The notes below the pieces were generated by a model that ran no database searches, had not been told where the DNA came from, and saw only the letters and a program-made list of their open reading frames with translations. DNA of 64,000 nucleotides, taken from VXYL01 sp965208525 (GTDB lineage: Bacteria > Pseudomonadota > Gammaproteobacteria > Pseudomonadales > Azotimanducaceae). Position numbers and translations under genes: made by a program. Positions 18,188-26,337 of the stretch are shown here, piece by piece. The stretch lies in NCBI GenBank assembly GCA_965208525.1, contig OZ242340.1:3658001-3722000 (forward strand), given 5' to 3'. Numbering within the stretch: position 1 is the stretch's first letter; the number at the start of each line of letters is the position of its first letter.

Positions 18188-19105
18188 TCAGGCCGACGCC
18201 ACAATCCAGGCGATGACGATGCTGGCAAGCGCGGCAAGGCCAAAGAAGCGTTGCGCGTCCCTGCCGGCTTGTTCCAGCCCAAGGCGCGCCAGCGCAAGCC
18301 CAACGACGAACCCCGAGACCAACCCCATCAGGTGGCCGACGATGTCCGTGCGCTCGCCGCCAACGCCGGTGAAGGCGAACAGCGCCACCGCGGCGAATAC
18401 CGGCGCGAGCCCCTTGCGCCAGCCGAACTGCCGGTAGTAGCCCGTGCGCCAGACGAACGCCGCGACCACACCGACGGCGGCAAAGGTGGCAGTGGAAGCT
18501 CCGATGGACTGGAAGGACTCCGGCTGTACGCTCGCGTTGAGTGCATTACCGACAGCGGCGGCCAGGACAATGGCCGCCCAAGCAAGGCCGGAACCGAGGC
18601 AGCGCCCAGCAAAAATGCCGAACACGGCACCGAAGAGCGAGTTTGCGGCGATGTGGCCGATGTCTGCATGGAGCGTGAGCGCGGTGAGCACGCGCCAGAA
18701 CTCGCCATCGGCGACGCTCGCTACATGCAATCGCCCGGCGGCGCGCCAGTCCCAGCCAAATGCGCCGTTCACGTCCAACAACCAAACCGCCCAGATGGCC
18801 ACGAGATAGGCGACGACACCCACCACGCCACTGTCGATCTTCGGCGGCGGCGCTACCCTCGGAACCGGCACGTTCTCCCGCGCGTATTCCCCAAGCTCTG
18901 CACTCGCGAGCTCCCCCTGCGCCTCTGGCACCGCCAGCCACCAACGCGCCTCTCGCCAAAGCAACCGATGCCGGATGCCCCGCGCCGAAAGCACAAGGGC
19001 CTGATCTCGAAGCTGAGCTCGCGCAAACCCGGAACGGAGCAAGACCCACCGCTCCATCCCAGGCGGCGTGTCGGATTGCCCGCCGTTGCCGACTTCATCG
19101 ACCAT
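18188..19105 (-). CDS. Rhomboid family intramembrane serine protease
   Basis: A 305-residue inner-membrane protease. After an 85-residue soluble N-terminal domain there are six to seven TM segments (the first at about 93-110). The rhomboid signature is complete: H151/N155 (HADIGHIAANSLFG), catalytic Ser204 in GAST and catalytic His258 in GHLMG. The start at 19105 is preferred; 19060 (MERWVLLRS) is also possible. The gene is divergent from the LapG-like protease across about 160 bp. Substrates are unknown. Confidence 0.9.
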   Translation of the reverse strand: MVDEVGNGGQSDTPPGMERWVLLRSGFARAQLRDQALVLSARGIRHRLLWREARWWLAVPEAQGELASAELGEYARENVPVPRVAPPPKIDSGVVGVVAYLVAIWAVWLLDVNGAFGWDWRAAGRLHVASVADGEFWRVLTALTLHADIGHIAANSLFGAVFGIFAGRCLGSGLAWAAIVLAAAVGNALNASVQPESFQSIGASTATFAAVGVVAAFVWRTGYYRQFGWRKGLAPVFAAVALFAFTGVGGERTDIVGHLMGLVSGFVVGLALARLGLEQAGRDAQRFFGLAALASIVIAWIVASA

Positions 19106-19262
19106 GTGCGCATGGTCGCACAGCGGGGTGGCCACGGACGCAACCCGTACGGACGCCTTGGCGAGCGTCCACGCCGCCAACCGGCCGCGGGCTTCGAGAG
19201 GAGCGTTCGCTTCCGCGCCCGGCTTCGGGTAGGTTGGAGCCGTGTTGGTTGCGCGATCCGTG

Positions 19263-19937
19263 ATGCGAACTGTGGGCAAATGCCAGGCGAGCATGGGTGC
19301 CGCGGTGGTGCTCATGGCACAGCTTTGTCTCGCCGCCTATTCGTTCGACGACAGCGGCCGATTCGCCGATGCTGCGGACTGGCCTTCTTTTGCCGCCATG
19401 CTGGAGCGGCACCGCGCAACCGCGGCAGACTTGGCGGCCTGTCGCGCCGATGCACGAGACTGTCCGGGGCACTTGAAGCGCGTGCGCGTCGTGCTCGAGC
19501 GAGGCGCAACGCTCACGCGCGAGCAGCAGTTGCGTCTTGTCAACCGCTTCGTGAACAACCGCCGCTATTCCCACGACCGACCTCGCCGCATGGAAGGCGC
19601 GGGCGGTGAGACACGCATGAAGTCGCACTGGCAGACCCTCGGCGAGTTCCTGGCCCGCGGCGGCGACTGCGAGGACTTCGCCCTCGCCAAGTATTTCCTG
19701 TTGCGCGAGTTCGGCGTTCCCGCACCCGACATGCGCGTGGTGGTGGCGTTCGACAGAAGCGTCGGCGAGCACCACGCGCTCTTGGTAGTGCGTCGAACCG
19801 ATGCGGACGGCGCTTGGCTGCTTGATACCGACAACCTCATCCACCGTCGGAAACCAGCGTCGATCCGCTACGCCTATGCGGTGAACGAGGAGGGGGTTTG
19901 GGACCACGCCCCCGACCGCGCAGGTTCCGAGGACTAG
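19263..19937 (+). CDS. LapG-like periplasmic transglutaminase-type cysteine protease
   Basis: A 224-residue exported protein of the bacterial transglutaminase-like cysteine proteinase family (BTLCP, LapG type). It has an N-terminal signal peptide (n-region with Arg/Lys, hydrophobic core to about residue 26). The catalytic triad is visible as C136 in RGGDCEDFA, H171 in EHHALLVV and an Asp in LLDTDN (188 or 190). LapG cleaves the N-terminus of large adhesins under c-di-GMP control through LapD. Neither LapD nor a LapA-like adhesin is in the window. A GTG at 19242 would add seven residues. It is divergent from the rhomboid gene. Confidence 0.87.
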   Translation: MRTVGKCQASMGAAVVLMAQLCLAAYSFDDSGRFADAADWPSFAAMLERHRATAADLAACRADARDCPGHLKRVRVVLERGATLTREQQLRLVNRFVNNRRYSHDRPRRMEGAGGETRMKSHWQTLGEFLARGGDCEDFALAKYFLLREFGVPAPDMRVVVAFDRSVGEHHALLVVRRTDADGAWLLDTDNLIHRRKPASIRYAYAVNEEGVWDHAPDRAGSED

Positions 19938-20019
19938 CGCCCTCCCTCCGAAGGCCCGTCGCGGTAAGCGAAATCCACTACCGCGTATAGAATCGCCGCC
20001 TTCGTTTGGGAGGGATTCC

Positions 20020-21660
20020 ATGAACAGCATTGAGTATGTCGCGCAGATCCTGAAGTCCGAAGGCGTCGAGTGGATGTCGTGTTACCCGTCGAACCCGCTC
20101 ATTGAAGCGGTGGCAAAGGAGGGCATCCGCCCGGTCGCGTTCCGGCACGAACGGGGTGCGGTGATGGCGGCGGACGGCTACTCAAGAGTAGGCGACCGCA
20201 AGCGCATTGGCGTCGTGGCGATGCAGTCCCAGGCCGGCGCCGAGAACTCCGTCGGCGGTCTGGCCCAGGCGAATGCCGACAATGTGCCCATCCTCGTGCT
20301 GCCCGGCGGCAATCCCATCAACATGGTGTTCGTGCGCCCCAACTTCGTCGCCGCCAAGACCTGGGAATCTGTCACCAAGCAGGTGGAGTTCATCAGCCGT
20401 CCCGACCAGACCGGCACCGTGATGCGACGCGCCTTTCATGCGCTGCGCTCCGGGCGTCCGGGCCCGGTGGCGGTGGAAATGCCGGTGGACGTGTGCATGG
20501 CAGACATCCCCGACAACGCCGGCGAGTACACCTCCCCCGCACCCGCGGTGGCCATGCCCTCCCCGGGTGCCATCGCCGACGCCGCCGCAAAGTTGGTGGC
20601 CGCCAAGGAACCGCTGTTGTGGGCCGGCGCCGGCGTAATGACCGCCGGCGCCACGGAGGAACTTCGCACTCTGGCGGAACTCCTCGACGCGCCCGTGTTC
20701 ACCACGATGCCGGGGAAGTCCGCATTCGACGAGCGGCATCCGCTATCGGTGGGCGCCGGGGGCTCAAGCGTGACGGGCCCCGCGCTCCAATGGCTCAAGG
20801 ACTGCGATGTCCTCTTCGCGGTCGGAGCATCCCTCACCACCTCGCCCTATGCCCAGCGAGTTCGCCCCGGCAAGTTCCTGATCCATTCCGTGGTCAACGA
20901 CGATGAGATCAACAAGGACACCGCCGCCGACATTGGCCTCCCCGGCGACGCCGGCCTCACCCTCACGGCCATCATCGACGCCGTGCGCGGGCTCATCGGC
21001 GAGGAGGGCCGCGACACCGGCGTGCGCGAACGCATCCGCGCGGCGCGAGAGGCGTGGCAAGCCCAGTGGCAGCCCTATCTCACCAACGACGACGCCCCGC
21101 TCTCGCCCTATCGCGTCATCCACGAGATGAACCAGAACCTCGATGGCGAAAACAGCATCGTCACCCACGACGCCGGTGCACCACGAGACCAGATCGTCCC
21201 CTTCTACACCGCCACTACCCCGCACAGCTATATCGGCTGGGGCAAGACGACCCACCTTGGCTTCTCCATCCCCCTAATGATCGGCGCGAAGATGGGGATG
21301 CCGGAGCGCATGTGCGTGAACCTGATGGGCGACGGTGCCTTCGGCATGTCCGGCCTCGACATCGAGACCTCGGCCAGGGCCGGCATTCCCATCACCACCG
21401 TCGTCCTCAACAACGGCATCATGGCCACCTACCCTGGCGGCTTCCCTACTGCGCGCGAGCAATTCGGCGTCTCGCACATGCAGGGCGACTACGCCGGTCT
21501 CGCCAAGGCGATGGGCGCCGAAGGCATCCATGTGGAGAAGGCCACGGAGATGGGCCCAGCACTCAAGCAGGCGCAGCGGCTGAACGGGGAAGGCAAGACG
21601 GTGCTGATCGATGTGAAGACCCGGGCGGAGGATTCGAGGGCGCCGGACCGGTTCGCCTAG
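20020..21660 (+). CDS. Thiamine-diphosphate-dependent enzyme (acetolactate synthase/benzoylformate decarboxylase-like)
   Basis: A 546-residue ThDP enzyme with the three-domain POX/ALS architecture. The N-terminal PYR domain has the catalytic Glu44 (RHERGAVMAADGY). A central Rossmann domain follows (about 190-330). The C-terminal PP domain has the ThDP/Mg motif GDGAFGMSG and ends with LNNG. A GGGAGGG site sits seven bases before the ATG. There is no acetolactate synthase small subunit next door and no valine/isoleucine gene, so a catabolic 2-keto-acid decarboxylase or carboligase, or an oxalyl/sulfo-compound lyase, is at least as likely as IlvB. The gene is monocistronic. Confidence 0.9.
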   Translation: MNSIEYVAQILKSEGVEWMSCYPSNPLIEAVAKEGIRPVAFRHERGAVMAADGYSRVGDRKRIGVVAMQSQAGAENSVGGLAQANADNVPILVLPGGNPINMVFVRPNFVAAKTWESVTKQVEFISRPDQTGTVMRRAFHALRSGRPGPVAVEMPVDVCMADIPDNAGEYTSPAPAVAMPSPGAIADAAAKLVAAKEPLLWAGAGVMTAGATEELRTLAELLDAPVFTTMPGKSAFDERHPLSVGAGGSSVTGPALQWLKDCDVLFAVGASLTTSPYAQRVRPGKFLIHSVVNDDEINKDTAADIGLPGDAGLTLTAIIDAVRGLIGEEGRDTGVRERIRAAREAWQAQWQPYLTNDDAPLSPYRVIHEMNQNLDGENSIVTHDAGAPRDQIVPFYTATTPHSYIGWGKTTHLGFSIPLMIGAKMGMPERMCVNLMGDGAFGMSGLDIETSARAGIPITTVVLNNGIMATYPGGFPTAREQFGVSHMQGDYAGLAKAMGAEGIHVEKATEMGPALKQAQRLNGEGKTVLIDVKTRAEDSRAPDRFA

Positions 21661-22023
21661 CAGCCTGTCGGACTTCGGCGCGCAGCGGCGAAGTCCGATG
21701 GCTGGTAGCCGTAGCTGCGAGCGAATGCGAGCACGAAGGCCAGCAGTTCGCGCCAGCGAACTGCCGACGCGCCCTTCAGGGCGCGCTAGCGCCCGTCCCT
21801 TGCATGGAACAAATGCGTAACACGTTGATGCTTGGACGATTTGACTCGAAGTGAGGGCCTCGGAGGGAAGGCATCCTGCCTTCCCTAAGCGCGATAGGCG
21901 CTTTTACCTGCCACAATGAAGCAGGCACGCTGGCGCGCTTAGGAAGGCAGGATGCCTTCCCTCCGAGTCCCTTCAAGCCTGTTGCTCGCACGTCAGCGAA
22001 CCGGCGTCCGCCAACAAGGTAGC
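21661..22023. repeat. 363-bp intergenic region of palindromic repeats
   Basis: The gap holds a stem TCGGACTTCG..CGAAGTCCGA at 21668-21700, an 85-bp repeat (21706-21790) nearly identical to 26061-26144, and a REPIN-like structure at 21861-21965. The last has two palindromic arms of 32-33 bp (core GGAAGGCATCCTGCCTTCC) in inverted orientation around about 40 bp. No coding region or promoter was recognised. Confidence 0.82.
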
Positions 22024-23361
22024 TCAATCGTCGGGGAAACGGTCAGGCTGCTGCGCCAGCAGTCCGCGCCAGCGCAGGGTCACCAGCGCAAACACGATCA
22101 AGCCTTCAAGCGCCACCACCAGACAAGCAGTAGTGGCGCCGAGCCAGGCCGCCATCAACCCGAGATGGGCGAACCCCAACGGCCCCATGCCAATGCAAAC
22201 CGACAGGACGCCCATCATCTGCCGCCGCAGGCGCTCCGGCGCATTGAGCAGCACGAGCGCGCTCTGCATCGCCGCGAAGCTGGCAAGCCCCACACCCAAT
22301 CCGAGCAGCAGCAAGCCCGTAAGGACGGTGTTGGTGGAAAGCGCGAAGCCGAGCGCAAACAGAAGATAAAGCCCAACCCCGCCCATGTAGAGGCGCCGAA
22401 ACTGCACCGTGCGCCCAAACAGCGCGAGGCAAATGGCCGCTGGCAGCGAGCCGAGCCCCTCCATACTGGCGATCAGCCCCACCTCGAACGGCGTCAGCCC
22501 CAGCACGTCCTTGCCGATCACCGGCACCATCGAGAGGATGGGGAAGCCCCAGACGTTGAAGACAATGGTCACGGCAAGAACGCCCACCAGCGTCGGCGAA
22601 TCCCTGAGCCCCGCCATGCCTTCGCGCACGCCGGAGAACACCCCGCTAGCGACGTTCGTCAACCGGCCCGGCACACGCGGCCTCGTGCCGGCGAGAACCA
22701 CGCATGCGACGCCATATGTCGCCGCTGTCAGCAAGAAGGCACCCTCCATGCCCACCGCGGCATAGAGCGCCCCGCCAGCGATCGGCCCCGCCATCTTGGT
22801 GCCTGAACTTGCCATCGTGTCGAGGCTCATGGCGGCGCCGGTGCGTGCCGGCCCCGCGATCTCCCCAATCAGCGTGCGCCGCACCGGGAAGTCCATCGCC
22901 CAAACCGTGCCAGCCAGAAAGGCCGCAACGGCAACGTGCCAGACCTCCAATCTCCCGGTGCTGCCCAGCCAACCCATTCCGCCAGCGAGCAGCGCCAGCA
23001 GCGCCAACCCACCAAGCAGGATGCGCCGCCGATCGAACCGTGCCGCAATGACGCCAGCAAACGCCCCAAACAGTGCCAGCGGCAGCATCCGCAACATCAG
23101 CATCGACGCCACCAGGAGCGGCGACCCGGTTTCATCGAAAACGTAGATGCCCACCACGAGCAGTTCGAGCCAGCGCGCGGCACCTACTAGCGCACCCACA
23201 AGCCAGAGCACGAGAAACGACGGCTCCGCCAGCAACGGCCGCTGTGCAGGGGCGTGCAATGGAGTGGTCGGCTCGCTCGGAATTCGGGCGTCGCCGCCGC
23301 GTTTGGAGGGAGGGCGTCTCGCCCTCCATCGCGCCCGAAGGGCGCGCAAGGTCTGGGTCAA
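22024..23361 (-). CDS. MFS transporter (MFS_3 type)
   Basis: A 12-TM major facilitator of about 400-445 residues, related to EntS-type exporters. It has FAGVIAARFDRRRILL after TM2, MDFPVRRTLIGEIAG and FNVWGFPILSMVPVIG in the typical places. The start is uncertain. The TTG at 23361 overlaps the stop of the Rieske gene (TTGA), but the first 30 codons run through a palindromic repeat (23309-23327). The TTG at 23259 or a later one, nearer LLAEPSFLVLWLVG, may be the true start. It follows the Rieske oxygenase directly and is probably co-transcribed, as an importer or exporter of the oxygenase substrate or product. Confidence 0.86.
   Translation of the reverse strand: MTQTLRALRARWRARRPPSKRGGDARIPSEPTTPLHAPAQRPLLAEPSFLVLWLVGALVGAARWLELLVVGIYVFDETGSPLLVASMLMLRMLPLALFGAFAGVIAARFDRRRILLGGLALLALLAGGMGWLGSTGRLEVWHVAVAAFLAGTVWAMDFPVRRTLIGEIAGPARTGAAMSLDTMASSGTKMAGPIAGGALYAAVGMEGAFLLTAATYGVACVVLAGTRPRVPGRLTNVASGVFSGVREGMAGLRDSPTLVGVLAVTIVFNVWGFPILSMVPVIGKDVLGLTPFEVGLIASMEGLGSLPAAICLALFGRTVQFRRLYMGGVGLYLLFALGFALSTNTVLTGLLLLGLGVGLASFAAMQSALVLLNAPERLRRQMMGVLSVCIGMGPLGFAHLGLMAAWLGATTACLVVALEGLIVFALVTLRWRGLLAQQPDRFPDD
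23305..23346. repeat. REP-like palindrome at the MFS 5' end
   Basis: The core GGAGGGCGTCTCGCCCTCC at 23309-23327 is identical to that in nirD. A second small hairpin GCGCCC-GAA-GGGCGC follows at 23331-23345. It lies within the first 30 possible codons of the MFS gene. Confidence 0.8.
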
Positions 23362-24698
23362 CCCCCTGCAGCCATACCCCAGTGCTCGCCGAACCGCTCC
23401 TGGACTACTTCCTCCACCGTGGCATCGCCGCGCGCCACCAGGTCTCCGGAACGCACGCGATAGGCCTGTGGCTGGTCCACCCCTTGCGGCGTCCGCCCCT
23501 CCACCGCATCCTGCGCCGCCGCCAGCGCCATCTCACGGAAGCGCACGACGCCGAGGTCGGTCTGGCAGAGGAGCTCCCGCGTACGGTCTGCGATCAGCCC
23601 CTGGCTGTCCGCTATCGCCTGATCCTGCTCTGAGATGCCACGAATGCCAGTGAAGCTCACCTCGCGCTGATCCGCGCGACTCATGCGGTAATCGTTCTCG
23701 CGCCGGCTCAGCGGCACAAAGTTCTCGTCCACCTCCGCAAAGATGCCGGCGCCTGCCGCCAGCCGTGCTCGCTCCCTCTCGCCGATGGGCCGATCCGGAT
23801 GCCACGCGTAACAGAATATCCAGCACGACGTGTCGTCCACGGGCATCCATGTGTTGGCGAGCGCCGTGTCCTCGGGGAAGTTGCCTGGCGTAAGCGAGTG
23901 GTTGGGCATCAGGAACTGCGTCATGCGCCAATAGAGCCGGTCGTCATCCGTACTGCGAGCGGCGCAGAGCAAGAGCCCGCCAGCGTGCTTCAGCACCGTG
24001 AATCGCGGCGCCCCGTCCTCCGCCAGCCAACGTAGCCGCGCCAGGTTCGGCGGCTCGTTGTCTCCCATCGACGGCCTAGGCCCGCGCCCTGCCTCGTGCA
24101 GCCCCACCTTTTCGCCGGCCCGCATTCCGGCATGCAGATAGGAGAAGTGCGCGGTGTCGAGCCCGCCCTCGCAGGCCTGCGCCCAGTTGCATTGCTGAAA
24201 CTTCTTGCCAACGAAGCGCTGCTCCGGCGGCACCGCCATGAACTCGAAGTCCGGTAGCGGCGGCGGCGTTTCGTCCGCCTCGCCGAACCACGCCCAGACG
24301 ATGTCTCCGGCCTCCGCAACGTGCAGGGCGCGAATGCCCGCCTGCGGCATCAACCGCGCCGCCACGTCCGGCGCTGCGTTCGGAACATCTACGCACTTGC
24401 CTTCGGTGGTGAACTTCCAGCCGTGATAGGCGCAGCGCAGCCCGCAATGCTCGTTGCGGCCAAAGAAGAGGTTGGCGCCCCGGTGCGGACAGCGCGGCTC
24501 GACGATGCCGACGCGACCGTCCGTGTCGCGAAAGGCCACGAAATCCTCGCCCAGGAGCTTCACGCGAACCGGATCGCAATCCGGCCCCGGCAGCTCTCGC
24601 GACAACAGCGCCGGCAGCCAATAGCGCCGGAACGCGGTGCCCATTGGGGTTCCCGGGCCCGTCTTCGTGAGCGTCTCGTTCTGCTCCAAGGTCAGCAT
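23358..24698 (-). CDS. Rieske non-heme iron oxygenase, phthalate dioxygenase-like
   Basis: A 446-residue alpha-subunit-type ring-hydroxylating oxygenase. The Rieske [2Fe-2S] site is C70-P-H72 ... C89-A-Y-H92, and the mononuclear iron site reads EGGLDTAHFSYLH (D180, H183, H188). The long C-terminal half with AWHPDRPIGERERARLAAG resembles phthalate 4,5-dioxygenase or LigXa-type O-demethylases, which need only a separate reductase. No reductase or ferredoxin gene is adjacent. GGGAGAGAG precedes the ATG at 24698. It is divergent from an amidohydrolase (128-bp gap) and followed directly by an MFS gene, a typical catabolic arrangement for an aromatic or methoxylated compound. Confidence 0.92.
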   Translation of the reverse strand: MLTLEQNETLTKTGPGTPMGTAFRRYWLPALLSRELPGPDCDPVRVKLLGEDFVAFRDTDGRVGIVEPRCPHRGANLFFGRNEHCGLRCAYHGWKFTTEGKCVDVPNAAPDVAARLMPQAGIRALHVAEAGDIVWAWFGEADETPPPLPDFEFMAVPPEQRFVGKKFQQCNWAQACEGGLDTAHFSYLHAGMRAGEKVGLHEAGRGPRPSMGDNEPPNLARLRWLAEDGAPRFTVLKHAGGLLLCAARSTDDDRLYWRMTQFLMPNHSLTPGNFPEDTALANTWMPVDDTSCWIFCYAWHPDRPIGERERARLAAGAGIFAEVDENFVPLSRRENDYRMSRADQREVSFTGIRGISEQDQAIADSQGLIADRTRELLCQTDLGVVRFREMALAAAQDAVEGRTPQGVDQPQAYRVRSGDLVARGDATVEEVVQERFGEHWGMAAGG

Positions 24699-24826
24699 GA
24701 CTCTCTCCCTTCTCTGCGTCGCCTTCCACCCTGGCAGGGGCGTGGCGACGGCGATTGGCACACACGCCACGCCCTTAAGTCAATCGGCGTTAAGATTGGA
24801 ACGTACCACCGACGGGGAAGACGCGC

Positions 24827-25990
24827 ATGGCTGATCTCTTCGACCGCTACCGGGTCATCGACGTGGACACCCACCTCACCGAGCCGCCCACCGTTTGGAC
24901 CGACCGCGTGTCGAGCAAGTGGGGCGACCTCGTGCCACACATCGAACGCCGCGACGACGAGGACGCGTGGGTGGTGGGCGACAAGGTGATCTTCAAGCCC
25001 GGCGCCGTCTCCATGGCCGGTTTCGACGGCACGGTACCGGACCACCCAGCCACCTACGCCGACATTCCAAACGCCTGCTTCGAGGCGGACGCGCGCCTCA
25101 AGCACATGGACGAGAACGGCATCTACGCGCAGGTGCTCTACCCCAACGTCGGCGGCTTCGGCTCGCAGACCTTCCTGCGCCTCGAAGAGCCGGAACTGAT
25201 GCTGGAATGCGTCTCGGCCTACAACGATTTCCTCACCGACTGGACCTCTCCTGCCCCGGAGCGTTTCGTCGCCGTGACGGCGCTGCCGTTCTGGGACATC
25301 GAAGCCGCCGTCCGCGAACTCGAGCGTGCCGCCGCCAAGGGCCATCGCGCCGTGCTCTTCCCCAGCCAACCCCACGACTTTGGCCAGCCCGCCTTGGGCG
25401 AACGCCACTGGGACCGGCTCTGGGCCGCGGCCCAAGACGCGGGGCTCCCCATCAGCTTCCACATCGGCGGACAGGACCTCTCCGGCCTTTCCAAGGATCG
25501 CGCCAAGATTGGCCCCAAAGCCAACTTCGCCCGCATCTCGTCCCTCTCCTTCATGGAGAACGCCAAGGGCATCGCCGAACTCCTCTTCAGCGGCATCTGC
25601 CACCGCTTTCCCAATCTCGACTTCGTCTCTGTGGAAAGCGGCGCCGGTTGGATTCCCTCCCTGCTCGAAGCCTTCGACTGGCAATGGCGCAACGGCGGCG
25701 TCAGCAAGGAACACCCCGAGTGGGACCTCCTGCCAAGCGAGTACTTCCGCCGCCAGGTCTACGCCTGCTTCTGGTTCGAACGCGAAGCTCTGGGCACCGC
25801 CATCGACCAATACCCGGACAACATCCTCTACGAAACCGACTTTCCCCACCCCACCTCCATGTCCCCCGGTCCGGCAACACCCGCCCTGCCCCCACGCCAG
25901 TACGCCGAGTCCCTGCTGGCCGGCGTGGCGGAGGTGTCCCTCGGCAAAATCCTCCACGACAACGCCGCGAGGGTGTACGGCGTACAGTGA
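24827..25990 (+). CDS. Amidohydrolase family metalloenzyme (ACMSD-like)
   Basis: A 387-residue TIM-barrel hydrolase or decarboxylase of the amidohydrolase_2 (ACMSD/5-carboxyvanillate decarboxylase/gamma-resorcylate decarboxylase-like) family. The metal motif is DVDTHL (D14, H16), followed by ISFHIGG with a ligand His and the late Asp in ETDFPHPTS. Divergence from the Rieske oxygenase suggests that both work on one aromatic substrate, for example decarboxylation after hydroxylation or demethylation. The actual substrate is not known. The sequence is about 30-50 residues longer than classical ACMSD, as in other members of this environmental subgroup. Confidence 0.9.
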   Translation: MADLFDRYRVIDVDTHLTEPPTVWTDRVSSKWGDLVPHIERRDDEDAWVVGDKVIFKPGAVSMAGFDGTVPDHPATYADIPNACFEADARLKHMDENGIYAQVLYPNVGGFGSQTFLRLEEPELMLECVSAYNDFLTDWTSPAPERFVAVTALPFWDIEAAVRELERAAAKGHRAVLFPSQPHDFGQPALGERHWDRLWAAAQDAGLPISFHIGGQDLSGLSKDRAKIGPKANFARISSLSFMENAKGIAELLFSGICHRFPNLDFVSVESGAGWIPSLLEAFDWQWRNGGVSKEHPEWDLLPSEYFRRQVYACFWFEREALGTAIDQYPDNILYETDFPHPTSMSPGPATPALPPRQYAESLLAGVAEVSLGKILHDNAARVYGVQ

Positions 25991-26337
25991 GCGACAGCCT
26001 CCGCCAAAGCCTGTCAGGGGCCCGCTACGAGGCTGCGCCGTAGAAAACGGCGCTGGCTCCTAGCCGTAGCTGCGAGCGAATGCGAGCACCAAGGCCAGCA
26101 GTTCGCGCAGCGAACTGCCGACGCGCCCGTCAGGGCGCGCTAGCCCGGATCATCCATGAATGCGCGTAGCGAGGGCGATGAGACGCCGCTGTGGGTGGGC
26201 GCACTTCGTTCCGGAACCAACGCGCCCGAAGGGCGCGCACGCATAGCTGCACATTATGTTGAGGGGGCCGGAGCGAGTACGTACAGCCACAGCGAGTGCA
26301 TCGTCGTCCGCAAACGAGGGGTGGTGAGAAACGCGGG
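25991..26337. repeat. 347-bp intergenic region of repeats
   Basis: It holds a shortened copy of the hairpin seen at 6551-6590 (about 26034-26063) followed by the 84-bp repeat 26061-26144, which matches 21706-21790 at all but a few bases. The remaining 190 bp hold nothing recognisable. Confidence 0.75.
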
